Made by a program: the position numbers and the translations under genes. The notes below the pieces were generated by a model. The model worked only from the letters and a program-made list of their open reading frames with translations. It did not search any database and was not told the origin of the DNA. From Paracoccaceae bacterium (GTDB lineage: Bacteria; Pseudomonadota; Alphaproteobacteria; Rhodobacterales; Rhodobacteraceae), in NCBI GenBank assembly GCA_007128865.1, contig SKWP01000296.1, positions 1 through 7,285 of the forward strand: a stretch of DNA of 7,285 bases, written 5' to 3'. Below are positions 1-6,086 of the stretch, piece after piece; position 1 is the stretch's first letter; the number at the start of each line of letters is the position of its first letter.

Positions 1-120
1 TCGCGTCGGTGCCGCACGCTGGTCTTGGCCACCTGACGGAAGATGCCCGACGGTCGTTTCGGGCCCGGAGCGGACGCTGCCCTCCTGGCCCGGAATCAAG
101 GCGCGCAGCGCCGCCGGGCC

Positions 121-176
121 GCGCCCGACCGCCCCCGTCACGCCGCAGGCGTGCCTCCGGCACGACGGGCGGGCGC
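121..176. repeat. Large imperfect inverted repeat (branched hairpin)
   Basis: The outer arms are GCGCCCG (121-127) plus CCCGTC (134-139) on the left, and GACGGG (164-169) plus CGGGCGC (170-176) on the right. They give 13 base pairs with a 6-nt bulge on the left arm. Two small hairpins compete inside: CACGCC-GCA-GGCGTG (139-153) and GTGCC-TCC-GGCAC (151-163). The result is a branched, cruciform-like fold. No T-tract follows on either strand, so it is not an ordinary intrinsic terminator. Its left half (cccgtcacgc...ggcgtgc) resembles a second copy near 320-340. Its function is unknown. Confidence 0.6.
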
Positions 177-224
177 CCTGCAACGTCGCAAGCCGGTGCG
201 CTGTCGGATGTACTTGCACCATAA

Positions 225-263
225 ACCGCCCGGGTATCCACATTGCAGCGCCCACCCGGCGGT
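225..263. repeat. Inverted repeat with an 18-nt loop
   Basis: ACCGCCCGGGT (225-235) pairs with ACCCGGCGGT (254-263), giving ten base pairs with one bulged C and an 18-nt loop. Part of the loop (TGCAGCGCCC, 244-253) could instead pair with GGGCGCCCTGCA further left (171-182), and GGTGC (195-199) could pair with GCACC (216-220). The segment 171-263 therefore has at least two alternative folds. This could mean a structured RNA, but GC-rich DNA readily produces such pairings by chance. Confidence 0.4.
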
Positions 264-302
264 CTGGCGCTGCCCTGTGCTGCGCCTACGGTCAAGGGCC
301 AC

Positions 303-352
303 TCCGTCCCGCGTAGCAGCCCGTCACGCTTGCGGCGTGCAGCGCAGACGGA
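303..352. repeat. Nested inverted repeat, related to the one at 121-176
   Basis: The outer arms TCCGTC (303-308) and GACGGA (347-352) match perfectly, and an inner hairpin pairs CACGC (325-329) with GCGTG (335-339). The core cccgtcacgcttgcggcgtgc (320-340, given here in pieces: cccgtcacgc then ttgcggcgtgc) aligns closely with cccgtcacgc-cgcaggcgtgc at about 134-154. These look like two diverged copies of one small palindromic element in the same orientation. A genome-wide search for the core would show whether it is a dispersed repeat family. Confidence 0.45.
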
Positions 353-474
353 CCCCCCTTTTGTCGGGGTGTCGAACATGAGGCGACCCGCCGCGCGATC
401 GCGTCCCTTCGCGACCGAATGCGGCTGGACGGCGCGCGCAACAGACAATCCACGAGGCGCGGGCACCCAATGTT

Positions 475-505
475 GCGCGGCGACACCGTCGCCTTGCCGC
501 CGCGC
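475..505 (-). terminator. Possible metK terminator hairpin (no U-tract)
   Basis: This lies 27 nt beyond the metK stop codon. On the minus strand GCGCGGCG (505-498) can pair perfectly with CGCCGCGC (482-475). An alternative inner hairpin is GGCGAC-GGT-GTCGCC (493-479). Either fold is strong and sits where a metK terminator is expected. No run of U follows (the next minus-strand bases are AACATTGGG), so it would be a non-canonical terminator or simply a 3'-end stabilising structure. Confidence 0.35.
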
Positions 506-531
506 CCCGTGCCGGTCAGCCGGAATGGGTA

Positions 532-1737
532 TCAGACAGCGGCCCTGAGCTTGTCCGCGAGGTCGGTGCGTTCCCAGGAAAAGCCACCATCCTCGTCGGG
601 GGCGCGGCCGAAATGGCCATAGGCCGACGTGCGGGCATAGATCGGCCGGTTGAGCCCCAGATGCCGGCGGATGCCGCCGGGTGTCAGGTCCATCACTTCA
701 GAGACGGCAGCCTCGATGGCGGCCTCGTCGACCGTGGCAGTGCCGTAGGTGTCTACATAGACCGCAAGCGGCTTGGCGACGCCGATGGCATAGGCAACCT
801 GCAGCGAACACTTGCTTGCCAGCCCGGCGGCCACGATGTTCTTGGCCAGATATCGCGCGGCATAGGCGCCCGAACGGTCGACCTTGGTCGGATCCTTGCC
901 CGAAAACGCCCCGCCCCCGTGCGGCGCCGAACCGCCATAGGTATCCACCACGATCTTGCGCCCGGTCAGGCCGGCATCGCCGTCCGGCCCGCCGATCACG
1001 AAGATGCCGGTGGGGTTGACGTGCCATTCGGTGGCCCTGGTGATCCAGCCGTCAGGCAGGATTTCCTCGACATAGGGGCGCACGATCGCCTTGACATCGT
1101 CGCTCGAAAGCTTCGGGTCCAGATGCTGTTGCGCCACCACGATCTGGGTCACCTCGACAGGCCGGCCATCGGCATAGCGCACGGTCAGCTGGCTCTTGGC
1201 GTCGGGGCCCAGTTGCGGCAGTTCACCGGCCTTGCGCGCCTCGGCCAGCCGCCGCAGGATCGCATGCGAATACTGGATCGGGGCGGGCATGAGTTCCGGC
1301 GTTTCGTCCACCGCATGGCCGAACATGATACCCTGATCGCCGGCGCCTTCGCGACCGACGACGCCCTGGGCGATGTGGACCGACTGCTCGTGCAGGAAGT
1401 TCAGCACATGGCAGGTGTTCCAGTGGAACTTGTCCTGTTCGTAGCCGATGTCCCTGATGCAGTCTCGCGCGATCTGCGGCACGCGGCCCATCACGTCCTT
1501 GAGCCGTTCGGCGCCCTTGCGCAGCACCTTGCCGTCGTTGTCCACCAGGTCGGGCAGGCCGATCTCGCCGCCGATCACGACCAGACCCGAGGTTGCGAAG
1601 GTCTCGCAGCCCACGCGGGCGTTTTCATCCACGCTGAGCAGGTAATCGAGGACCGAGTCCGAAATCCGGTCGCAGACCTTGTCGGGATGGCCTTCGGAAA
1701 CCGACTCCGAGGTGAAGAGGAAGTCTTTTCTGCTCAT
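532..1737 (-). CDS. metK: S-adenosylmethionine synthetase (methionine adenosyltransferase)
   Basis: This cytoplasmic enzyme makes S-adenosylmethionine from ATP and methionine, releasing phosphate and pyrophosphate. It feeds cellular methylation, polyamine and quorum-signal pathways. The protein has 401 residues, close to the usual length for the family. Hallmarks are GHPDK at 16-20 (ATP-binding N-terminal motif), GAGDQG at 131-136, and the glycine-rich GGGAFSGKD at 274-282 that binds the triphosphate. The start is the ATG at 1737, because [20 protein letters not shown] is the typical family N-terminus. A longer frame opens at a GTG at 1770, but that codon lies inside the riboswitch stem and adds 11 unconserved residues. 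The ribosome binding site GGAG (1751-1748) ends 10 nt before the ATG and is part of the riboswitch pseudoknot, so translation is expected to fall when SAM or SAH is abundant. The gene seems to have its own promoter across the lnt end. Nothing is truncated and all key motifs are intact. Confidence 0.97.
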   Translation of the reverse strand: MSRKDFLFTSESVSEGHPDKVCDRISDSVLDYLLSVDENARVGCETFATSGLVVIGGEIGLPDLVDNDGKVLRKGAERLKDVMGRVPQIARDCIRDIGYEQDKFHWNTCHVLNFLHEQSVHIAQGVVGREGAGDQGIMFGHAVDETPELMPAPIQYSHAILRRLAEARKAGELPQLGPDAKSQLTVRYADGRPVEVTQIVVAQQHLDPKLSSDDVKAIVRPYVEEILPDGWITRATEWHVNPTGIFVIGGPDGDAGLTGRKIVVDTYGGSAPHGGGAFSGKDPTKVDRSGAYAARYLAKNIVAAGLASKCSLQVAYAIGVAKPLAVYVDTYGTATVDEAAIEAAVSEVMDLTPGGIRRHLGLNRPIYARTSAYGHFGRAPDEDGGFSWERTDLADKLRAAV

Positions 1738-1743
1738 CGGGGA

Positions 1744-1791
1744 AGTGCTCCATTGTATGAAACGCGCCACGCCAGGAAGCCGTTGTGGCGG
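1744..1791 (-). promoter_or_regulatory. SAM/SAH riboswitch in the metK leader
   Basis: Read on the minus strand, the leader contains CGCCAC-AACGGCTTCCTGGC-GTGGCG, then a 13-nt linker, then GGAGCA. P1 is six base pairs (1790-1785 with 1770-1765). The loop segment GCTTCC (1780-1775) pairs with GGAGC (1751-1747) to form an H-type pseudoknot, leaving one extra U (1778), near where this class contacts its ligand. The loop (AACGGCUUCCUGGC) and the trailing GGAGCA match, as I remember it, the consensus of the SAM/SAH riboswitch class reported upstream of metK in Rhodobacterales. GGAG is also the metK Shine-Dalgarno, so ligand binding would hide it and lower translation, a feedback by the enzyme's product. 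SAM-II is the other alphaproteobacterial metK-type option, but the loop sequence fits SAM/SAH much better. Confidence 0.9.
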
Positions 1792-1802
1792 TCTGAGCGC
1801 GC

Positions 1803-1831
1803 CGCTTAGCCTGCGCCCCGGCCAAGGTCAA
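1803..1831 (-). promoter_or_regulatory. Probable metK promoter overlapping the lnt stop codon
   Basis: On the minus strand TTGACC (1831-1826) is a strong -35 match. It is followed by an exact 17-nt spacer and TAAGCG (1808-1803), a weak -10 that keeps the first TA. Transcription would start at about 1797-1794, only a few bases before riboswitch stem P1 at 1790, which is just what a minimal riboswitch leader needs. The -35 box contains the lnt TGA stop. The -10 is poor, as is common in GC-rich alphaproteobacteria, so this is a position-supported inference. Confidence 0.5.
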
Positions 1832-3447
1832 TCCCGCCGGCGAAGGCGAAGCCCGGCAAGCAGCATCAGAATCAGCGACAGCAGGGCCGCAAGCGGTGCC
1901 TCGCCGGCGCGCGCAAAAGGCGTGGGGGGCAGCGCATCGGGCAGCTCGGCATCGAGCCAGCCGGCGACGTTCAGCGGCATCGCCGCCACCACCCGCCCGC
2001 GGCCATCGATCACCGCCGAAACCCCGGTGTTGGCCACCCGAACCACAGGCAGGCCGAATTCCACCGCCCGGAAACGCGCCTGGGCAAGATGCTGGTACGG
2101 GCCCGAAATGCGTCCGAACCAGGCGTCATTGGTCACCTGCAGGATCCAGTCCGGCCGTTCGACCGCGCGCAGATGACGGGGAAACACCGTTTCGTAGCAG
2201 ATCATCGGCGCCACCATCCCGGCCGCGCCAAGGTCCATCAGTTCCGGGCCGGGGCCGGGGCTGAAACCGGCCAGCGCCCGGCCGGCAAGCCCGGCCAGCG
2301 GCGTGTCGGCGATCAGACCGGAAAGCGGCACATATTCACCGAACGGAACAAGGTGATGCTTGTCGTAGAGCGCCGCGATTTCCGCGTCGGGTTCGATCAC
2401 CGCAAGCGAATTGAAATGCCTGCCGGCCTCGCGCCGCTGCACGCCGATGGCAACCGATGCGCCGCCCGCGGCTTCGGCGATCATCGTCAGGGCATACCAT
2501 GCGTCTTCGAGCAGCCAGGGTATGGCCGTTTCGGGCCAGATCACCAGATCGGGTGCAGGCTCGCCCGCAGCCGGTACCGCCGCCGTCAGGTCAAGCTGCC
2601 GTTCGAACCAGAACCAGGCCAGATCGGCCCGCCATTTCAGATGCTGCGGTGCGTTGGGTTGCACCATGCGCAGCCGCAGCGGCGCCGGTTCGGCCGATGC
2701 CGTGACGCCCGGATCCGAAAGCCGGGCCGCCCCCCATTGCCAGCCGGCCACCAGCACCGCCACGGCAACTGCGGTGGCCAGCAGCGCCGACATGATGCGG
2801 CGGCCCTGCGCGGCGGCCAGTGCGCCGGCCGCCGGCGCGCCCGCCGCCGTGATTGTCAGTGCCGTAAGCCCGGATGCGCCGATGATGGCGGCAAGCTGTG
2901 CAAGCGGTGTGTCGATCCAGACATGCCCGACCAGCGCCCAGGGAAAGCCGCCCAGCAGATGGCCGCGCGCAAGTTCGGCCATCCCCAGCGCCGCAATCAT
3001 GGCCAGCGCCCGCCGGCCCGGCCGGTCCGGCGCCAGCACCGCCGCCGCTGCCCCCGCCGCGCCCCAGAACAGCGCCATCCCGGCAGCCATGAAGAAAAGC
3101 CCGAAAGGCGCCATCCAGCCGTGCCGCACCGGGTCGACCATGAACGGCTCGACGATCCAGAACAGCGCCACGGCGAAATACCCGCTGCCCGCCGCCCAGC
3201 CGAGGCAGAAGCTGCGCCCGGCGCCCGCCCGCGGCTGCGGCCAGCCTTGCCCGGGCAATCCGCCCGACGTCAGCGCCACCACCGCGGCAACGCCGGCCAG
3301 CGTTGCCAGCCACCAGCCCAGCGGCGCCTGACCCAGCGCCGCCAGCCCGCCGCAGCCAAGGGCAGCCAGCATCCAGCGCCAGCCCGGCGGGTCGAAAACC
3401 GACCTGAGGCGCGCGCGCGACCGCGCCAGCCGGCCCGGCCCCTTCAT
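1828..3447 (-). CDS. lnt: Apolipoprotein N-acyltransferase
   Basis: Lnt is the last enzyme of bacterial lipoprotein maturation. It acylates the N-terminal diacylglyceryl-cysteine of apolipoproteins, using a phospholipid donor, at the periplasmic face of the inner membrane. The protein has 539 residues. Roughly the first 240 are hydrophobic and form several membrane helices (for example about 24-62, 80-103, 113-138, 145-165, 183-205, 219-238). A carbon-nitrogen hydrolase (nitrilase-like) domain follows at about 255-500, and a C-terminal anchor at about 517-533. The catalytic triad is visible: Glu306 in WPETA, Lys363 in YDKHHLVPFGEY, and Cys417 in ICYE. NDAWFG (440-445) and VANTGVS (471-477) are further family motifs. 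The start is the first in-frame ATG; the upstream ribosome binding site is weak (GAAGCGG), so a slightly different start is possible. corC ends 115 nt upstream. The lnt stop codon lies within the likely metK promoter. Confidence 0.95.
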   Translation of the reverse strand: MKGPGRLARSRARLRSVFDPPGWRWMLAALGCGGLAALGQAPLGWWLATLAGVAAVVALTSGGLPGQGWPQPRAGAGRSFCLGWAAGSGYFAVALFWIVEPFMVDPVRHGWMAPFGLFFMAAGMALFWGAAGAAAAVLAPDRPGRRALAMIAALGMAELARGHLLGGFPWALVGHVWIDTPLAQLAAIIGASGLTALTITAAGAPAAGALAAAQGRRIMSALLATAVAVAVLVAGWQWGAARLSDPGVTASAEPAPLRLRMVQPNAPQHLKWRADLAWFWFERQLDLTAAVPAAGEPAPDLVIWPETAIPWLLEDAWYALTMIAEAAGGASVAIGVQRREAGRHFNSLAVIEPDAEIAALYDKHHLVPFGEYVPLSGLIADTPLAGLAGRALAGFSPGPGPELMDLGAAGMVAPMICYETVFPRHLRAVERPDWILQVTNDAWFGRISGPYQHLAQARFRAVEFGLPVVRVANTGVSAVIDGRGRVVAAMPLNVAGWLDAELPDALPPTPFARAGEAPLAALLSLILMLLAGLRLRRRD

Positions 3448-3535
3448 GGCTGCCGCTTCAACCGGTTGCGCGGGATTTCAGCGGCGACTGCGGACCGGGG
3501 GGATGTGACGGTTCGCGGTTGCAACGGGCGCGCGC

Positions 3536-3554
3536 GGCGCCCGGTTTCGGCGCC
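3536..3554 (-). other. GC hairpin in the corC-lnt spacer
   Basis: GGCGCC (3536-3541) and GGCGCC (3549-3554) can form a six-pair stem with a 7-nt loop, starting 8 nt past the corC stop codon. No U-tract follows. The rest of the 115-nt spacer holds a perfect 10-bp palindrome, CAACCGGTTG (3459-3468), just before lnt. The hairpin may protect the corC 3' end or weakly attenuate transcription into lnt. No clear promoter for lnt is visible in the spacer. Confidence 0.3.
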
Positions 3555-3562
3555 GGCCGGGT

Positions 3563-4465
3563 TCATGCGCCTGCGGCCAGCACACCAGGCGTGGATCGCG
3601 CCACGAAATCGGGCAGGCGTACCCGAAGCCGTTTGATGCGGCGCGGGTCTGCATCGACCACCTCGAATTCGATACCTTCGGGATGCGGGATGACCTCGCC
3701 ACGGCCCGGAACCCGGCCCGACAGCACAAAGACCAGCCCGCCCAGCGTATCGATCTCGTCCTCCATGCCTTCGGGCAGCAGCGACATGCCGATCTCGGCC
3801 TCGAAGTCGGTCAGGGGCGCACGCGCCAGCGCCAGATAGCCCCCCGTTGCCTCGTGCTGCCAATAGCCTTCCTCTTCGGTGTCGTGTTCGTCCTCGATCT
3901 CGCCCACCACCTGTTCGATCAGATCCTCGATCGTCACCAGCCCGTCAACACCGCCGTATTCGTCGATCATCAGCGCAAGGTGGATGCGCTCGGCCTGCAT
4001 CTTCTGCAACAGCACGGCCAGCGGCATCGACGGCGGCGCATAGATCATCGGCCGCAGCAATGGGCGCAGTTCGAAACTGCCGCCGCTGCCGTTGAAGCCG
4101 TAGTTCAACGCCAGATCCTTGAGCAGAACCAGCCCCAGAGGGCGGTCGAGCGTTTCGTCATAGACCGGCAGCCGCGAATAGCCGCTTTCCCGGAACCGTT
4201 CGACCAGCCCCCGCAGATCGGTGTCGACGGGTGCCGCGGCGATCTCGGCCTTGGGGATGGCGACATCCTCCAGCCGCAAGCGTTGCAGCTTTGCCAGCCC
4301 GGGTATCAGGCTGCGCACGGCGGCGCCGGTTCCCTCGCTGTCGTCCTCGTCATTCTCGCCGGAGCGCAAGGCATCCAGTATGCGCCCCATGATGCCCCTC
4401 TGGGGGCCTTCGGCCTGGTCCAGCGCGCGCCGCGCCGCTCCAGAACCGCCGTCCGAATCGTTCAT
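3563..4465 (-). CDS. corC: CorC/HlyC-family CBS-domain protein (soluble type)
   Basis: The protein has 300 residues, a normal length for the short, soluble CorC type that lacks the DUF21 membrane domain. The N-terminal ~55 residues are acidic and poorly conserved. A CBS pair follows: the first at about 60-120 and the second at about 133-192, with the characteristic [17 protein letters not shown] (166-182) and VGEIEDEHD (187-195). The C-terminal CorC_HlyC domain runs from about 203 to 287. CBS pairs bind adenine nucleotides. Members are linked to magnesium/cobalt efflux (CorC with CorA in enterobacteria), and older names call them hemolysins. The exact role here is inferred only from family. 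The ATG at 4465 lies 12 nt after the ybeY stop and follows a strong GGAAGG ribosome binding site, so the two genes are probably co-transcribed. Placement between ybeY and lnt is typical for alphaproteobacteria and also resembles the ybeZ-ybeY-corC-lnt cluster of enterobacteria. Confidence 0.93.
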   Translation of the reverse strand: MNDSDGGSGAARRALDQAEGPQRGIMGRILDALRSGENDEDDSEGTGAAVRSLIPGLAKLQRLRLEDVAIPKAEIAAAPVDTDLRGLVERFRESGYSRLPVYDETLDRPLGLVLLKDLALNYGFNGSGGSFELRPLLRPMIYAPPSMPLAVLLQKMQAERIHLALMIDEYGGVDGLVTIEDLIEQVVGEIEDEHDTEEEGYWQHEATGGYLALARAPLTDFEAEIGMSLLPEGMEDEIDTLGGLVFVLSGRVPGRGEVIPHPEGIEFEVVDADPRRIKRLRVRLPDFVARSTPGVLAAGA

Positions 4466-4470
4466 CTGTT

Positions 4471-4476
4471 CCTTCC
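4471..4476 (-). promoter_or_regulatory. corC ribosome binding site
   Basis: GGAAGG on the minus strand sits 5 nt before the corC ATG, within the 12-nt gap after the ybeY TGA stop (4480-4478). It is the best Shine-Dalgarno in the operon and fixes the corC start. Confidence 0.7.
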
Positions 4477-4477
4477 A

Positions 4478-5038
4478 TCAAACCGGGCCATCCGGGCCCG
4501 TGTGTCCATATGGGTCGGGGATGCCCAGTTCGGCAAGTATTTCTGCCTCGGTTCGTTCCATCAGCGCTGCATCGGCGTCGTCTTCGTGATCGAAACCCAA
4601 CAGGTGCAGCAGCCCGTGAACGACAAGATGGGTCAGGTGATCGGCCAGCGGCACCCCGCCGGCTGCGGCATCCTGCACGCAGGTTTCCCAGGCCAGCGCG
4701 ATATCGCCAAGCTCGCACGGGTCATCGACGGTGCCGGCAACGGGCGCGCGCGGGATGGCGCCGGGGCGCGCGGCGGCCAGCTCTGCCGCCGGCCATGACA
4801 GCACATCGGTCGGCACCGGCTTGCCGCGGAATTCGGCGTTCAGCGCCGCGATGCGGGCATTGTCGGCAGCCAGCAGCGCCACCAGAAAGCCGCCCGGTTC
4901 ATGCCCCAGAAAGCCCAGCGCCGCCCGGACCGCGCGGTTGGCCAGCGCCTCGATGCCGGCCTCGAGCCAGCGATCGTCTTCCACGATGCAGTCGACCGGG
5001 CCGCCGGAAGGTTCCGGTCCGGCCTCAGCGCCGGGCAT
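4478..5038 (-). CDS. ybeY: rRNA maturation factor / endoribonuclease YbeY
   Basis: YbeY is a zinc-dependent single-strand endoribonuclease needed for 16S rRNA 3'-end maturation and ribosome quality control. The protein has 186 residues from the ATG at 5038. The diagnostic metal-binding motif H-x3-H-x5-H is intact at His141, His145 and His151 (HGLLHLLGFDH). Upstream are the family segments NAEFRGKPVPTDVLSW (67-82) and ELGDIALAWE (109-118). The frame stays open to 5137, but the extra residues lie within phoH and are not conserved; the ATG at 5038 is the nearest ATG before the conserved region. The N-terminus is about 15-18 residues longer than the conserved start (near CIVEDDRW), so a GTG at codon 19 is an alternative. 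The gene overlaps the end of phoH by 14 nt (counting its stop codon), which suggests translational coupling. PhoH/YbeZ is a known physical and functional partner of YbeY. Confidence 0.94.
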   Translation of the reverse strand: MPGAEAGPEPSGGPVDCIVEDDRWLEAGIEALANRAVRAALGFLGHEPGGFLVALLAADNARIAALNAEFRGKPVPTDVLSWPAAELAAARPGAIPRAPVAGTVDDPCELGDIALAWETCVQDAAAGGVPLADHLTHLVVHGLLHLLGFDHEDDADAALMERTEAEILAELGIPDPYGHTGPDGPV

Positions 5039-6086
5039 CGTCGCGTTCGTAGGCTTCGATGACCCGCGCCACCAGCGGATGCCTGACCACATCGGCCGAA
5101 GTGAAATAGCTGAAGGAAACGCCCTTGACCCCGTCAAGGATACGCTCTGCGTCCCCCAGGCCGCTGGTCACGCCTCGCGGCAGGTCGATCTGGCTGCGGT
5201 CGCCGGTAATGACCATGCGCGACCCTTCGCCCAGCCGGGTCAGGAACATCTTCATCTGCAGCGCGGTGGCGTTCTGGGCCTCGTCCAGCACCACGAAGGC
5301 GTTCGACAGGGTGCGCCCGCGCATGAAGGCCAGAGGCGCGATTTCGATGCGCCGCTCCTCGATCAGACGCGCCAGCATCTTGCCGGGCAGAAAATCGGCC
5401 AGCGCGTCGTAAAGCGGCTGCATGTAGGGGTCGACCTTTTCCTTCATGTCGCCGGGCAGGAAACCCAGCCTTTCGCCGGCCTCCACCGCCGGGCGCGACA
5501 GCACGATCCGGTCAACATGGCCTTCGGCGAACATGGAAACCGCCACCGCCACCGCGATATAGGTCTTGCCGGTGCCGGCCGGGCCGATGCCAAAGCACAT
5601 CTCGTTGGAAAACAGCGCCCTGGCATAGGCCTGCTGGGCTTCGGTGCGGGGCTCCACGGTCTTGCGCCGGGTCCGGATCTGCATCGGGCCGGAGCGGAAC
5701 ATCTCGAGCTGGGCATCGGCGCCGGCCTCGCCGGCCCGGCTTCGCCGCGCCTCGCTGCCAAAGCGCAACGCCCCGTCCAGAACGCCGGCGTCAAGTGGCC
5801 GGCCTTCCTCGAGCCGGCGATAGAGATAGTCCAGAACTTCCGCAGCGCGGGTGCGCGCGGCTTCCGGCCCCATCACCTGCAGGATATTGCCGCGGCGCAG
5901 GATCTGCACCTCGAAGCCATGTTCGATCTGGGCAAGATTGCGGTCGAATTCACCACACAGATCGACAAGCAGCCGGTTGTCGGGGAATTCCAGAACGGTT
6001 TCGCTGCTGCCGTCGCGCAGCGGCGGGCTGACCGGCGCACCTGATGCCAAAAGCGATTCCCCTGTCTTGCCTGACGCAGCCTGCAT
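5025..6086 (-). CDS. phoH: PhoH-family ATPase (YbeZ/PhoL)
   Basis: This is a cytoplasmic P-loop NTPase of the PhoH/YbeZ family, thought to work with YbeY in RNA and ribosome metabolism, with an RNA-helicase-like ATPase core. The protein has 353 residues from the ATG at 6086. An N-terminal KH-like segment covers about 30-95, and the ATPase domain about 145-345. Walker A is GPAGTGKT (168-175), Walker B is VVLDEAQN (265-272), and GDRSQIDLP (295-303) follows as the family's third motif. The N-terminus is uncertain. No good ribosome binding site precedes the ATG, whereas AGGGGA (6063-6058) lies 7 nt before an in-frame TTG at 6050 (codon 13), which is a credible true start giving 341 residues. The frame continues open to 6371 but that part looks non-coding. 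It is the first gene of the phoH-ybeY-corC-lnt cluster and diverges from the gene at 6253. Confidence 0.95.
   Translation of the reverse strand: MQAASGKTGESLLASGAPVSPPLRDGSSETVLEFPDNRLLVDLCGEFDRNLAQIEHGFEVQILRRGNILQVMGPEAARTRAAEVLDYLYRRLEEGRPLDAGVLDGALRFGSEARRSRAGEAGADAQLEMFRSGPMQIRTRRKTVEPRTEAQQAYARALFSNEMCFGIGPAGTGKTYIAVAVAVSMFAEGHVDRIVLSRPAVEAGERLGFLPGDMKEKVDPYMQPLYDALADFLPGKMLARLIEERRIEIAPLAFMRGRTLSNAFVVLDEAQNATALQMKMFLTRLGEGSRMVITGDRSQIDLPRGVTSGLGDAERILDGVKGVSFSYFTSADVVRHPLVARVIEAYERDDARR
6058..6063 (-). promoter_or_regulatory. Ribosome binding site favouring a TTG start of phoH
   Basis: AGGGGA on the minus strand lies 7 nt upstream of an in-frame TTG (6050-6048). Conserved PhoH sequence (ETVLEFPDNRLL) begins 16 residues after that TTG, a normal distance. 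The ATG at 6086 has no comparable site. This makes the shorter start plausible, but it is not proven. Confidence 0.4.

Larger units (their letters stand above)
1..531. other. Gene-free, structured GC-rich region downstream of metK
   Basis: This stretch of about 530 nt lies beyond the metK stop codon and reaches the window edge. I examined the open frames on both strands. Their translations are rich in Arg, Pro, Ala and Gly, have no recognisable domain, and look like chance frames in GC-rich DNA. I see no tRNA (no TΨC-like arm) and none of the conserved elements of RNase P RNA, SRP RNA or tmRNA. What it does hold is a dense set of inverted repeats (around 121-176, 225-263, 303-352 and 475-505) and a 10-bp palindrome CGCGATCGCG at 394-403. 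It could be a decayed mobile-element remnant, a structured non-coding RNA locus, or simply a long intergenic spacer. The sequence alone does not decide between these. Confidence 0.6.

Noticed and set aside
351..373. Terminator-like hairpin GACCCCCC-TTTTGT-CGGGGTGTC
   Set aside because: The stem has a mismatch and no T-tract follows on either strand; it is also far from any gene end.
43..381. Candidate small genes in the left 531 nt
   Set aside because: Translations are low-complexity Arg/Ala/Pro runs interrupted across hairpins, without a convincing ribosome binding site or domain.
1..531. CRISPR array, tRNA or rRNA in the gene-free region
   Set aside because: There is no regular repeat-spacer pattern, no cloverleaf with a GTTCRANYC arm, and no recognisable rRNA sequence.
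1738..1770. Upstream GTG start for metK adding 11 residues
   Set aside because: The GTG lies in riboswitch stem P1 and its extension is not conserved; the ATG at 1737 has the family N-terminus and a proper Shine-Dalgarno.
613..1809. Long plus-strand open frame of 398 codons opposite metK
   Set aside because: It is the antisense shadow of metK. Its translation has no domain, and metK with all its motifs explains the region.
1625..1831. Small minus-strand frame across the metK leader, including an ATG next to the Shine-Dalgarno at 1753
   Set aside because: It is out of frame with metK, overlaps the riboswitch and the metK 5' end, and encodes nothing recognisable; a leader peptide is not needed to explain the region.
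2089..3636. Long plus-strand open frame of 515 codons opposite lnt
   Set aside because: It is the antisense shadow of lnt, rich in Arg, Pro and Gln as expected from GC-rich antisense frames, with no recognisable family.
4731..6044. Long plus-strand open frame opposite ybeY and phoH
   Set aside because: The minus-strand proteins carry intact Walker and H-x3-H-x5-H motifs; the plus-strand frame is antisense noise.
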